A stretch of 45,993 nt of DNA from Shewanella colwelliana ATCC 39565 (GCF_000518705.1 NZ_KI912482.1:77746-123738); one strand, 5' to 3'; counted from the first letter of the stretch, positions 35,026-44,430 are shown. Translations and numbers: made by a program. The notes: generated from the letters alone by a model not told the origin.

Positions 35026-35453
35026 CATCATAGCCACTAGGTTGTCCCTATCCTTCCCTCGTCAATATCTTAAAAGATCATTTTCTCGCTGAACCTCAGT
35101 CGGCAACCACAGCCGTATTAGCGAATAATACCAGTAGAAGCATATCATCGACTCTGCCTGTTTTTTGACAACTAAATCAAGGCGAATGGATGACAGGAGA
35201 CTTGCTCCATTGTGAGGCCAGCCAACGCAGGAGTAGGCAGCGGTATCCGATGCAGTGTTAACAAGCTTAAACCTAGAACAAGTATCTTCATCACTCATAG
35301 CAAACAACAAGGACGTTGTGAACGTCTTTAAAGCAGGAGCAATTAAAGACCTTGGTGCTAAAGCGCTTACCCTTCCCTGAGCGAACAGATCTTTATACTG
35401 ACTGGTATAAAGGTTACAATAAGCGTCATTATGGTTTTTTTATTAGGTTTATC
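35026..35453. other. Gene-free region before DUF3010, with dispersed repeat and palindrome
   Basis: About 430 bp. An 82-codon minus-strand ORF (35062-35310) lacks a recognisable product. Bases 35248-35304 are similar to 32233-32289. A perfect inverted repeat CTTTATAC-N6-GTATAAAG lies at 35391-35412, immediately before a possible -10 element TACAAT (35415-35420), so it could be an operator or part of the DUF3010 promoter. Confidence 0.5.
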
Positions 35454-35894
35454 ATGAGAGTTTGTGGCGTTGAGTTAAAAGGTGGCGAAGCCATCATCAG
35501 TTTATTAAGTTATGAAGGTGAAACCTTTAACGTGCCAGAATGCCGTTCTCGTTCATTAACGGTATCAAATTCGGCCGCGACCGAATCAATCAAAGAGTTT
35601 CACTTCGCCTTTTCTAAACTAATGGAAGACTACAAAGTCAACGAAGTGGTGATTATCGAGCGCGAACAAAAAGGTAAGCTAGCAGGTAGTGCCACCAGCT
35701 TTAAAATGGAAGCCGCCATCCAGCTTTGTGGATTACCTGTAGCGTTAATGTCACCCGTGACCATCAAAGAGCAGCTTAAGCGTAACCCGCCTATGGTTGA
35801 TTTTGATGGATTGGATCTTAAGCGCTTTCAAAAAGTGTCTTTCGAAGTAGCGTACGCTTACCACAATCAACGCATCTTCGCCAAAGAGGCCTAG
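35454..35894 (+). CDS. DUF3010 family protein
   Basis: ATG 35454 gives 146 residues. The upstream in-frame extension runs through the palindrome and promoter-like sequence and is not conserved in style. The protein begins RVCGVELKGGEAIISLL and contains FHFAFSKLMEDYKVNEVVIIEREQKGKLAG, a RNase H/RuvC-like beta-beta-alpha pattern, with the conserved tail KRFQKVSFEVAYAYHNQRIF. DUF3010 is widespread in gammaproteobacteria; its function is unknown. A stem-loop separates it from ygjP. Confidence 0.85.
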   Translation: MRVCGVELKGGEAIISLLSYEGETFNVPECRSRSLTVSNSAATESIKEFHFAFSKLMEDYKVNEVVIIEREQKGKLAGSATSFKMEAAIQLCGLPVALMSPVTIKEQLKRNPPMVDFDGLDLKRFQKVSFEVAYAYHNQRIFAKEA

Positions 35895-35903
35895 CCCTCT
35901 GTC

Positions 35904-35929
35904 GATCCGGGCAAGACACTGCCCGGATC
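35904..35929. other. Perfect 10-bp stem-loop between DUF3010 and ygjP
   Basis: GATCCGGGCA pairs with TGCCCGGATC around AGACAC. No T-tract follows, so termination is uncertain. It ends 12 bp before the ygjP ATG. Confidence 0.65.
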
Positions 35930-35941
35930 ATCTCAATAATT

Positions 35942-36442
35942 ATGACCACTCTAAACTACCTTCAGGGTTACAGCCCACAACTGCTCGCACAGATTGACAC
36001 TCTTATTGCAGAAAACAGGCTGCGTGCGGCACTTGAAAAACGCTATCCACAGATCCACGATATACGCAGCGACAAAGCGCTGTACGACTACACCATCGCA
36101 CTGAAAAATCGTTACTTAAAAAAATCTCAACCACTGAATAAAGTGCTCTATGACGACAAGATCACCTTGAAGAAGCAAGCGTTGGGGCTACACAGTTATA
36201 TTGCTAAAAACCATGGTGGCAAGACCAAATCAAAAAATGAAATACGCATTTCGTCGAAGCTTAGGTATGTGCCAGAGCCGCTGTTAAGAATGGTGGTGGT
36301 ACATGAACTCGCTCACCTAAAAGAGAAAGATCATAACAAAGCCTTTTATCAGCTCTGCTGCCATATGGAAGGTGATTATCACCAGTTAGAATTTGATCTT
36401 CGCTTATGGCTAACCATGTTGGAGCTTGAAGCTCAGGCATAA
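35942..36442 (+). CDS. ygjP: YgjP-type M48/DUF45 metal-dependent hydrolase
   Basis: This 166-residue protein carries the metal-binding motif HELAH (His121, Glu122, His125) followed by KEKDHNKAFYQLCCHM, with His131 as likely third ligand. This is the DUF45/YgjP arrangement of a minimal zincin fold. The family has been annotated as putative metallopeptidase, and E. coli YgjP has been described as a UTP pyrophosphatase; substrate here is unknown. The N-terminal half is basic (KALYDYTIALKNRYLKKSQP). It shares a bidirectional terminator with the convergent M23 gene. Confidence 0.85.
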   Translation: MTTLNYLQGYSPQLLAQIDTLIAENRLRAALEKRYPQIHDIRSDKALYDYTIALKNRYLKKSQPLNKVLYDDKITLKKQALGLHSYIAKNHGGKTKSKNEIRISSKLRYVPEPLLRMVVVHELAHLKEKDHNKAFYQLCCHMEGDYHQLEFDLRLWLTMLELEAQA

Positions 36443-36443
36443 A

Positions 36444-36466
36444 AAATGCCACATAATGTGGCATTT
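36444..36466. terminator. Bidirectional terminator between ygjP and the M23 gene
   Basis: The 10-bp stem AAATGCCACA / TGTGGCATTT lies between two convergent genes. A/T runs flank it on both sides; the run is better on the minus strand (complement of 36441-36446). Confidence 0.75.
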
Positions 36467-36483
36467 ACCAGGGCAAAATGGCC

Positions 36484-37782
36484 TCAGCTTTGACCCATGA
36501 TCATCTGCCGAACTCTTACCAACTGTTCAAACTCATTCATCTGCTTTTTAGATAACTTGCTCGCCATAGGAATATTGGCTTTCATCGGGTCTACAGGGCG
36601 ACCATTGACATGAAACTCATAATGCAGATGTGGGCCTGTGATACGGCCGGTATTGCCTGACAATGCGATAACTTGACCACGAGAAACACGCTGTCCCTTA
36701 TGCACGAGTGCTTTTGACAGATGCAAATAACGAGTGCGGTACTTATTGCCGTGTTCAATCACCACATATTTGCCCGCAAAACGATGGTCGGTCACCAAAG
36801 AGACAATCCCATCCCCTGGCGCGACAATTTTCGTCCCAATAGGGGTGGCAAAGTCAGTGCCGTTATGGGGCGCTGTGCGGCCTGTCACAGGATGATGGCG
36901 ATGGGGATTGTAGCGCGAACTAATGCGATACTTCCTCTGTAAGGGAATACGCTGAAACGCTCTGGCTAAGCTACGTCCCTGTGCATCATAAAAGTTACCA
37001 TCACTGTTTTGGTAGGCATCAATGCTACTGCGCCCACGCTGAATATGTACCCCTAAGATGTCACTGTTCCCCGTGGCTTCGCCATCAATGAACTGCTCAC
37101 TCATCAACACTGAAAAAGCATCGCCAGCACGGAGATCGCGGGCAAAATTAAGCTTCTCTTTAAGCAACGACTCGATACGTTGGATCTCACCAGCATTTAA
37201 CCCAATGCGCTGCGCCGAAAGATAGAAGGAACCTTGAATATCGCCGCTTAGCGCACGATTTTGCCAAATTCCATCGATATTAATCTCATCAACTTTAAAG
37301 CCACCCTCTTCGTAGCGGCTAAACACCACTTGCCGCGCGGCATTGAAGTACAACTCAAGCTTATCTAACTGACCGCTATCATCGAGCCAAAAACGGATGC
37401 TGTTACCTGGTAGTAGCGTGTCTAAGGCCAGTACATTTAAATCGGCCTCAAGCACTTTATACATGGTCTGCTGATCGACATTCGCTTCCATAAACAGGCC
37501 ACTTAAGGTGTCGCCTGAGACAATCGTCTTAACAAAATCGGGAGTACTTTCAACCAATGTGGCCTCATCTGGCTGGGCTATAGCCGCTACCAATGACTCA
37601 ATATCTAACGCCACGGGAATACGTTGCGGTATGACTTGCTTTTGCGATGGCCAAAGCAGTGCGATACCGACGATTAAACTCGCCCCCATTAATATCTTTT
37701 TATGGGGGGATGGTAATGCCATTAAACGAGCTGGAGACAGTTTAAAAATAGAAAATTTACCTGCGCGCAACCTATGCCTCAA
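36484..37782 (-). CDS. M23 peptidoglycan DD-metalloendopeptidase (MepM/YebA-like)
   Basis: This 432-residue protein has a membrane anchor or signal segment at about 31-48 (LMGASLIVGIALLWPS) and an OapA/LysM-like region (VSGDTLSGLFMEANVDQQTMYKVL). The C-terminal LytM domain carries zinc ligands His306 and Asp310 (HNGTDF), His385 and His387 (HLHYEFH). It is predicted to cut peptide cross-links in the periplasm to allow cell-wall growth. The start is uncertain: TTG 37782 has a weak ribosome binding site, and ATG 37722 would also keep the anchor. Confidence 0.9.
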   Translation of the reverse strand: MRHRLRAGKFSIFKLSPARLMALPSPHKKILMGASLIVGIALLWPSQKQVIPQRIPVALDIESLVAAIAQPDEATLVESTPDFVKTIVSGDTLSGLFMEANVDQQTMYKVLEADLNVLALDTLLPGNSIRFWLDDSGQLDKLELYFNAARQVVFSRYEEGGFKVDEINIDGIWQNRALSGDIQGSFYLSAQRIGLNAGEIQRIESLLKEKLNFARDLRAGDAFSVLMSEQFIDGEATGNSDILGVHIQRGRSSIDAYQNSDGNFYDAQGRSLARAFQRIPLQRKYRISSRYNPHRHHPVTGRTAPHNGTDFATPIGTKIVAPGDGIVSLVTDHRFAGKYVVIEHGNKYRTRYLHLSKALVHKGQRVSRGQVIALSGNTGRITGPHLHYEFHVNGRPVDPMKANIPMASKLSKKQMNEFEQLVRVRQMIMGQS

Positions 37783-37948
37783 CTTTCATTATTATGGTTA
37801 TCATTTGCCCCTAAAAAGCCTATGGCCAGAGGGTTGAGCTCCATTTATATCAAAAATAATGCATTTTACAAACAGATCCAGCGCACATATTGTCAGTATA
37901 AAAATCTGCCTCAACTGAATCTCTCAACAAATGCTCGATAACACGGCA

Positions 37949-37975
37949 TAAAAAACGTGCCATTACAGCACGTTT
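37949..37975 (-). terminator. Terminator of the sbcD-sbcC operon
   Basis: The 8-bp stem AAACGTGC (37953-37960) / GCACGTTT (37968-37975) is followed on the minus strand by a T-run (complement of 37950-37955), 37 bp past the sbcC stop. Confidence 0.8.
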
Positions 37976-38011
37976 CACTTATCAGCTCTGGTCAATCGTC
38001 TGAAATAAGCT

Positions 38012-41000
38012 TTAAGGCAGAACCAGCTCAACCTCACTGCCTGTGGCCGATTTAACAATATCAATACGGCTGGCAATCTGCTCTTTCATCTCGGTCACAT
38101 GGGAGATCACGCCAACCATACGTCCGGCAGATTGCAGATCCATTAAGGTACGAATGGCTAACTCCAGAGAATCTTGATCCAAACTGCCAAATCCCTCATC
38201 GATGAACAGGGTGTCGAGTTTAATGCCGCCAGCATAAGCCTGCACTACGTCAGATAACCCAAGAGCCATCGACAACGCAGCCATAAAGCTCTCACCACCA
38301 CTGAGCGTCGCGACTGAGCGCACCTTGGCAGTGTATGCATCTTCCACCTCAAGCTCTAAACCAGACGCCTTATTGCCTTTCGCTCGGTCCTCTTTACGTA
38401 ACAAGCGATAGCGCCCTTTGCTCATTAGTTGCAAGCGTTGACTCGCCTCAAGCAACACGTCATCTAACAGCACACTGAGTACAAATCGCTGTAAACTGAT
38501 CTTATTGCCAGTATTACCATTGGCGACATCAGACAGTGTACCAACAACGGCATATTGGGCTTCAAGCTTTTCAGATTGCCTATCAAGGTTCTTGAGCTGC
38601 TCCGCGGTTTGCGCGAGCTGACGCATACGCCCACTCAATTGCTGCCACGCATCAAGGGCGCCTTGCTGCTGCGTCTCTCGTTGAGTCTTACACTCAGTGA
38701 TGGCAGCGATATCGGGCAAGGTACAGTCGGCGAGCTTAGCCGTTAACTGGGCAATATTGGCTTGATTGGTGATACATTGCTGCTCATATTGCTTAATCTG
38801 CTGCGCCAAGGTCGCCATCTCATCGTCAGTTACCAAGGCCAGTTGGAAAGCCGATAAAGAGTCAAACTTTGAGGTTTGCAACTGTCGTTCAAACTCACTG
38901 AGCGCGAGCTGATATTGCTCATTGGCTCTGGCCAATGTTTCATTGGCCGATTGCAGCTGCGCCGCAGCGCTGGCAGATTGCTGCTCAACTTGTGTATGTT
39001 GTTCACGCAAAGATGAGATTTGTACCTTTAACTGCGTAGCTGTTTGCTCTAGCTTAGTGATCTCTTGCTCTAGCGCGGCTAAATTTACCAGCTCTGGCGG
39101 TATTGCCGCCTGCAACTGTTTAAGCTGGCCTGCGCTTTCATTAAACTGTTTTTCTCGTTGGCGAAAGTGTTCACGCTCTTGATCAAGTTGCTGATTAAGT
39201 TGCAACTCTTGCTGTTGCATGGCCGAAAGACTGTTTTCTATCTCCGCCAGTTGTTGCTGCGCTTTTGTCGCCTCCGCAAATTGTTGCTCAAGCTGGGCTA
39301 AGGCAGACTCTAAGCTAGCCTGTGTAAGCCTGTCGATACCGGGTAACTGCTCGTCTAACTCACTATTTCTTTGCTCGACTTCTTTAAGTTTCTCTTTTAA
39401 CTGGCGATAATCGGATCGCGCATTGGTCAGCTCAGTCAATGCCCTCTGCTCATTGGCTTGCGCCGCTTCGCGCTCCTCATCGGTCGGCACCACCTGTTCA
39501 CTTTGTGCCAACTGTGGGTGCTCAAGACTGCCGCAAACAGGACAAGCCTCTCCCTTTGATAACTGTGCGGCTAAGATAGCCGCTTGGCCCTGATGCCAGC
39601 GCAGCGTCAAGGTTTGGCTATAAATTTCGCATTGTTCATGGTGCGTATTTAATTGTGCGCCCCGCGCTTTTGCCGCTAGCAAGCGAGCATGAATTTGCTC
39701 AATCTCAGTGCGACCGCGTAACCACTGAGCATAAAGCTGAGCATGATGTTTGGTATCGCTTATCTGTTGTTGCAACACCAGTAACTGCTGACTATCGGCT
39801 TTTAGTTGTGGGACGCGCGCTTGAGCGGTGAGCTTGTCATCATTTAACTTTGCCAGTGTTGTTTTTGTCTGTTTTCCTTGCAGCTCGGCCTTAGCCATCT
39901 GTTGCTGACAATCACTCACATGGACGTTCAGTTGCTCAAGCTGTTGCAATTGTGGCAATAATGCTCGGCGCTGCTGGGCAGTGTTCAATATCTGTTGCTG
40001 CTGAGCTTCTAAATCAGGGAGCTTTGCTATGGCAGCTAAACTTTGATTCAGCGAGTCTTGGCTATGCTGTTGATGGCGTTGCAACTTTTGCTGCAGCTCA
40101 GAGGCCTGAGTTAACTCAAGTTTTCGCGACTCAACAGCTTGAAAAACAGGCTGCAGCAGTTTGGCATTACGCCCTGCGAGTAACTGCGCTTCTTGCTGAT
40201 CGTTTTGTGTTTTTTGCTCATCGAGTTGCCGAGCCAATACATTAAGTTGCGCTAGCGAAGCAAACTCATCGCTTAATTGTTTTGCCTGCTCCAGCTGTTG
40301 ATTCACCTGTTGAACTTGTTTATCTATCTCAGCCTTTTTCGCCGTGGCACTGTCAAGCTCAGGTGCTAATGTCTCAAGCTCATTGGCCAACGCTTCATCA
40401 CTTTCAAGTTCCGCCCCTTGTAGAACCCCATCGCGGCGGTTACGCATCGCCTCCACATCTTTTTTAATACCTAAGGCTTGCTGTTTCAATTTGTCTTCAA
40501 TCTGACGGTAGATATGCGTTTGAAATAGCTGACTAAAAATCTTTTCTCGCGCTTTAGAATCCGCCATCAAGAGTTCACGAAACTTACCTTGCGGCAGAAC
40601 CATTACCTGTCGAAACTGATCGACATCTAACCCCGTTAGCTGCTCTATTTGCGTAGTGGCTTCAGAGACTTTTGCCGCCACCAATAAATTTTCGCTGCCA
40701 TCGGCCTCGATACAGGTTAATTGCGCTTCGGGTTTCTGTAAGGTGTAACCGTCTCCACTTTTTTTCGCTCGAGGCTGCTCGGGGACGCGACGGATATGAT
40801 AGTGACGCTCACCCAATTGAAAGCTAAAGTTCACCTCAGTTAGCAGCTCATCGCTTGCCATATCACAGCGCATCTGCGCGCCTTCTCGCTCATCTCCTGT
40901 GGTTTTGCCATAGAGCGCAAAACAGATGGCATCAAGAATAGTGGTTTTGCCTGCTCCGGTAGGGCCGTTAATCAAAAACAGAGGGTTTGTGCCCAGCGCT

Positions 41001-41068
41001 TTAAAGTCGATGACTTGCTTAGTGGAAAATGGCCCAAATGCCACCATGGTTAGGCTTAAGGGTCTCAT
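38012..41068 (-). CDS. sbcC: Exonuclease subunit SbcC
   Basis: This 1018-residue SMC-like ATPase of the SbcCD (Mre11-Rad50) nuclease, which cleaves hairpins and ends in DNA repair, has Walker A GPTGAGKTT near residue 35. Long Gln/Glu/Leu-rich coiled coils flank the zinc hook CPVC (Cys509/Cys512), followed by the ABC signature TLSGGESFMAALSMALGLSD and Walker B LFIDEGFGSLD. Length is close to E. coli SbcC (1048). The gene overlaps sbcD by 4 nt (ATGA), indicating translational coupling. Antisense ORFs inside it are shadows. Confidence 0.96.
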   Translation of the reverse strand: MRPLSLTMVAFGPFSTKQVIDFKALGTNPLFLINGPTGAGKTTILDAICFALYGKTTGDEREGAQMRCDMASDELLTEVNFSFQLGERHYHIRRVPEQPRAKKSGDGYTLQKPEAQLTCIEADGSENLLVAAKVSEATTQIEQLTGLDVDQFRQVMVLPQGKFRELLMADSKAREKIFSQLFQTHIYRQIEDKLKQQALGIKKDVEAMRNRRDGVLQGAELESDEALANELETLAPELDSATAKKAEIDKQVQQVNQQLEQAKQLSDEFASLAQLNVLARQLDEQKTQNDQQEAQLLAGRNAKLLQPVFQAVESRKLELTQASELQQKLQRHQQHSQDSLNQSLAAIAKLPDLEAQQQQILNTAQQRRALLPQLQQLEQLNVHVSDCQQQMAKAELQGKQTKTTLAKLNDDKLTAQARVPQLKADSQQLLVLQQQISDTKHHAQLYAQWLRGRTEIEQIHARLLAAKARGAQLNTHHEQCEIYSQTLTLRWHQGQAAILAAQLSKGEACPVCGSLEHPQLAQSEQVVPTDEEREAAQANEQRALTELTNARSDYRQLKEKLKEVEQRNSELDEQLPGIDRLTQASLESALAQLEQQFAEATKAQQQLAEIENSLSAMQQQELQLNQQLDQEREHFRQREKQFNESAGQLKQLQAAIPPELVNLAALEQEITKLEQTATQLKVQISSLREQHTQVEQQSASAAAQLQSANETLARANEQYQLALSEFERQLQTSKFDSLSAFQLALVTDDEMATLAQQIKQYEQQCITNQANIAQLTAKLADCTLPDIAAITECKTQRETQQQGALDAWQQLSGRMRQLAQTAEQLKNLDRQSEKLEAQYAVVGTLSDVANGNTGNKISLQRFVLSVLLDDVLLEASQRLQLMSKGRYRLLRKEDRAKGNKASGLELEVEDAYTAKVRSVATLSGGESFMAALSMALGLSDVVQAYAGGIKLDTLFIDEGFGSLDQDSLELAIRTLMDLQSAGRMVGVISHVTEMKEQIASRIDIVKSATGSEVELVLP

Positions 41069-42210
41069 TGGTTATCCTCCGACTTGTGCAGGGTGTCGAG
41101 AATATCAACCATCAACGCCTGTTGCTCATCCGTCATGGCGTCACCGGCGACTTGGCTAAAAAAGTCACTGAACATCTCCAGCTCGCCCTTTTTAATATGG
41201 TCGGCACGTATCGCCAATTGTTCACTTTGAGCCATTAATCCGGTACGTTCCAGGTGCAACACATTGGGGTACACAGCGCGTAACTTGCCCATGGCATCTA
41301 GAATGGCGTTCTTATCAGACAGGCGTACCATCAAATAGTCTTCTCGCTGTGGGTCTTTGATGCCATCGGCTAATAGCTTAGATAACTCTCCCTCAATGAT
41401 GCGCACATCACGCAGTGGCGTCAGCGGCAATAGCTCAATACTTGCCTTTCCCGCCGCATCGATGTCAACTAAGGTCACCGACTTGTTTTGGTGCTGTTCG
41501 CTAAAGGAGTACTTTAAGATAGAGCCTGAGTAGCGAATATGTTCAGCTCCCTTATATTGTGGTCCATGAAGATGCCCCAGCGCGGTATAGCTAAAGTCGT
41601 TGAACAAGCTTGGGGATATCTTATCGGCGCCGCCAATGCTCAAAGGGCGCTCTGAGTCCGACTCGCTCCCACCATCAAGAAAGCAGTGACTTACCACCAC
41701 TTTAGGTAAACCTTGGCTGTCATCATCTGATACTTGGGCTAATAGAGTGGCCATCGCGGCTTCATGGCTAGCTGCATCACAATCAAAAACCGTTCGTACC
41801 GTCGCAGGCTCAGCATAAGGCAAGGGATAAAACAGCGCTTCACCACTGGGACTATTGATTTTAATCGGGCTGATCTTAGCCGTCAGCGGGCCTGTAATAT
41901 GTAAACCACTCTCTTGCATCTGTCGCGACGCAAAGCCTAAACGTTCATGACCATCATGGTTACCTGCAATTAAAATAGTTTTGATGCCTAGCTCCTTAAC
42001 CACTTGATTGAGTATCTCATCGAGCAAGGCAACCGCGTTAGCTGGCGGAACAGAGCGGTCGTAGATATCGCCTGCCACCACTAACGCGTCCACTTCATGG
42101 GTCTTGGCTAAAGCGACAATTTGAGATAGCACATGACGCTGATCGTCAAGCAAACTTTGATTGTGTAGTTGACGACCGATATGCCAGTCCGAGGTATGGA
42201 TAAATTTCAT
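41065..42210 (-). CDS. sbcD: Exonuclease subunit SbcD
   Basis: ATG 42210 is chosen (381 residues, MKFIHTSDWHIGR); an upstream extension of 26 codons precedes the conserved start and is not used. Phosphoesterase motifs are SDWHIGR (I), VVAGDIYDRSVPP (II), IAGNHDGHERL (III), VSHCFL and GHLHGPQ. These bind two Mn ions in the Mre11-type active site. It works with SbcC, whose start overlaps this stop. It is the first gene of the operon and divergent from avtA. Confidence 0.95.
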   Translation of the reverse strand: MKFIHTSDWHIGRQLHNQSLLDDQRHVLSQIVALAKTHEVDALVVAGDIYDRSVPPANAVALLDEILNQVVKELGIKTILIAGNHDGHERLGFASRQMQESGLHITGPLTAKISPIKINSPSGEALFYPLPYAEPATVRTVFDCDAASHEAAMATLLAQVSDDDSQGLPKVVVSHCFLDGGSESDSERPLSIGGADKISPSLFNDFSYTALGHLHGPQYKGAEHIRYSGSILKYSFSEQHQNKSVTLVDIDAAGKASIELLPLTPLRDVRIIEGELSKLLADGIKDPQREDYLMVRLSDKNAILDAMGKLRAVYPNVLHLERTGLMAQSEQLAIRADHIKKGELEMFSDFFSQVAGDAMTDEQQALMVDILDTLHKSEDNQ

Positions 42211-42637
42211 CAGTTCTCGTTTAAAAATGAGGAGGATACGAGCGTATCTAATGACAGTTATAGTAAGAAATGTCGCTTCAATAGGCAATGACGTTAAGTC
42301 GCTCAGTTAATGTTATTCACCGCAGTTGGCACATGGCGAGCTTTTAAGTGATAAGAAAACAGATCGCCAACAGGATAAAGCAACTTTTTGTTTGAGTTTG
42401 AACACTCATGACTGACGACTAGTAAGAATGAGCGCGGGCTAATAACGCGCTACGCTAATCTCGATCTCAGCCAAATAATCGCTAGCTGAACGCCGCCAAA
42501 GTAATCAATTGCAACGGCAAAACATGATGTAGCCCAAATAGGCCAACGAAAAATCAGAAAACATGTGCGTTTGCAGCAAAATATTGTTACTACAGACAGC
42601 ATTGATGGCAAATTTTAGTTTCAAGGTGTTGGGCGTA
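42211..42637. promoter_or_regulatory. Divergent region between sbcD and avtA
   Basis: 427 bp without a credible gene; it must hold both promoters. Short inverted repeat AGCGCG/CGCGCT near 42432-42451. I could not identify promoter elements or known operators with confidence. Confidence 0.4.
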
Positions 42638-43888
42638 ATGCAATTTTCAAAGTTTGGTGAGAAGTTTAATCGGTACTCTGGCATTACTCGTTTAATGGAT
42701 GATCTCAATGATGGCCTACAAACGCCAGGGGCCATTATGCTGGGCGGCGGGAATCCCGCGGCCATCCCAGCCATGCAGGACTACTTTCACCAAGTTAGCG
42801 CAGAAATGTTGAAAAGTGGTGAGCTCATTGCCGCCTTGGGTAATTACGATGGCCCACAAGGTAAAGATGGCTTGTTAAAATCCTTAGCAGCTTTGCTGCG
42901 CGATACCTACGGCTGGGAGATCACCGAGAAAAACATTAGCCTCACCAATGGCAGCCAAAGTGCGTTTTTCTACCTTTTTAATCTGCTGGCAGGCACCCAA
43001 CCTGACGGAAGCCATAAGAAAATTCTGCTACCGTTAGCGCCTGAATATATCGGTTACAGTGACGCAGGGCTCGATGATGATATTTTTGTCTCCTATCGCC
43101 CTGATATCGAGATGCTAGATAACCGCATGTTTAAGTACCATGTTGACTTTGACCAGCTAAATATCGATGAATCGATAGCGGCTATTTGTGTGTCACGCCC
43201 AACCAATCCCACTGGCAATGTACTGACCGACGATGAAATAGCTAAATTGGACAAATTAGCCCAAGAAAACGGTATTCCGCTCATCATCGACAACGCCTAT
43301 GGCACACCATTTCCCAATATCATCTTTGAAGAGGTGACGCCTTCTTGGAACTCCAACACAGTATTGTGCATGAGTTTGTCAAAACTTGGCTTACCCGGCG
43401 TGCGCTGCGGCATCGTTATTGCCAATGAAACCATCACAACAGCACTGGCCAACTTAAATGCCATTGTCAGCCTCGCCCCTGGTGGCGTCGGCCCAGCAAT
43501 TGCTAACCATATGATAGGCACAGGCGATTTATTACGCCTAAGCGAAACAGTCATCAAACCGTTTTATCAGCAAAAAGCGCAATTTGCAGTGTCATTATTA
43601 CAGCAATCAATAACTGATAGCCGATTTAGGATCCATAAGCCTGAGGGCGCTATGTTTCTTTGGCTGTGGTTTGATCAACTGCCAATTAGCACCATGGCGC
43701 TTTACAGCAGGCTAAAGGCTCGGGGGGTACTTATTGTCCCTGGGGAATACTTCTTTTTTGGTCAAAAAGCCTCATGGCAACATGCACATCAATGCCTGCG
43801 AATGAACTATGTGCAAGATGAATCACAAATGCGTGACGGCATCGCCATTATTGCTGAAGAGATTATCAAGGCCTACGCAAACGGTTGA
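42638..43888 (+). CDS. avtA: Valine-pyruvate transaminase AvtA
   Basis: ATG 42638 gives 416 residues, aligned with the E. coli AvtA start (417 aa); the 25-codon upstream extension is not conserved. This PLP-dependent fold-type I aminotransferase interconverts valine plus pyruvate with 2-oxoisovalerate plus alanine. Lys249 in SLSKLGLPG binds PLP. Supporting blocks are GAIMLGGGNPA, NYDGPQGK, LTNGSQSAFFYLFNL, SRPTNPTGNV and IIDNAYGTPFP. It is the last housekeeping gene before the accessory region. Confidence 0.95.
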   Translation: MQFSKFGEKFNRYSGITRLMDDLNDGLQTPGAIMLGGGNPAAIPAMQDYFHQVSAEMLKSGELIAALGNYDGPQGKDGLLKSLAALLRDTYGWEITEKNISLTNGSQSAFFYLFNLLAGTQPDGSHKKILLPLAPEYIGYSDAGLDDDIFVSYRPDIEMLDNRMFKYHVDFDQLNIDESIAAICVSRPTNPTGNVLTDDEIAKLDKLAQENGIPLIIDNAYGTPFPNIIFEEVTPSWNSNTVLCMSLSKLGLPGVRCGIVIANETITTALANLNAIVSLAPGGVGPAIANHMIGTGDLLRLSETVIKPFYQQKAQFAVSLLQQSITDSRFRIHKPEGAMFLWLWFDQLPISTMALYSRLKARGVLIVPGEYFFFGQKASWQHAHQCLRMNYVQDESQMRDGIAIIAEEIIKAYANG

Positions 43889-43892
43889 TTGA

Positions 43893-44135
43893 CCTGTCAG
43901 ACAACAAGTTTTAAGCCTCGTTTGGGCAACTTCATTGGCCGAGACTGATATTTGGTATATTAAGAATAAAGAAGCGAGTTCACGGCCTCAAGTAGTAGGA
44001 AGTCCCCTAGTCGAAGAGGCAAAACGCATTGCGGCAATACGGCCTTGTCCTTGCTGCCAGCAGCCGATGACATTTATGGGCGTACATGGAAAAAAGCAGG
44101 GGCGACTGACAAGCTTTCATAGCCAGAGCACTTAG
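43893..44135 (+). pseudogene. ORF fragment with zinc-knuckle CPCC motif, possibly a transposase 3' remnant
   Basis: An open frame runs from after a TGA at 43890 to TAG 44133. It has no convincing start (only a TTG at 43935 without a ribosome binding site), so it looks like the 3' end of a lost gene. The end reads KRIAAIRPCPCCQQPMTFMGVHGKKQGR, a Cys-x-Cys-Cys element followed by basic residues. This recalls the C-terminal tails of some IS91-family transposases, but I cannot confirm that. Its position at the boundary between core genes and the cassette cluster fits insertion-element debris. Confidence 0.4.
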
Positions 44136-44374
44136 CAATCTAACGCCACTGTTTAAGCGGTAAGATAACAGGATTTTGAAATTTTAGATCGCTAGAAGTG
44201 AAACGCAGGAGGTGATTAAGCTTTTGAAAATATAGACTTACTTATTGGCTGTCAGTGCTAAGGGATAGCTATGGCTAGCCAAAAGTGTAAATTAAGCTCC
44301 CCGACCTAAACCAGCGTGAGCTCTCACGCCGCTATTTACTATATAAAGGTATCACTTCCTACAAACCCGGGCTT
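44136..44374. other. Gene-free left flank of the attC cluster
   Basis: No ORF on either strand. It contains ATCTAAC (44138-44144, an attC-type core on the minus strand as GTTAGAT), the left direct repeat, and a palindrome GCGTGAG-CT-CTCACGC (around 44312-44327). It may be an old, decayed cassette or the scar of an insertion. Confidence 0.45.
44145..44170 (+). repeat. Left copy of a 26-bp motif flanking the cassette cluster
   Basis: GCCACTGT-N10-AGATAACA. The right copy at 45659-45684 has both 8-bp blocks with identical spacing in the same orientation, and both follow an attC-like AAC core on their left side. Confidence 0.65.
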
Positions 44375-44430
44375 GTTCAACACTCGGAATAAGGACGCGG
44401 CTACGCGCGGCCTATCCTTATTTGTTATAC
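44375..44430 (-). other. attC site 1 (56 bp)
   Basis: On the minus strand it runs from GTATAAC (44430-44424) to GTTGAAC (44381-44375), the latter a perfect GTTRRRY. The inner arms AATAAGGA and TCCTTATT, with CGCG pairs, fold into the bulged hairpin typical of attC. The stop codon of the adjacent gene lies inside it. Confidence 0.85.

Noticed and set aside
35062..35310. 82-codon minus-strand ORF
   Set aside because: Overlaps the dispersed repeat and shows no protein-like conservation that I can recognise.
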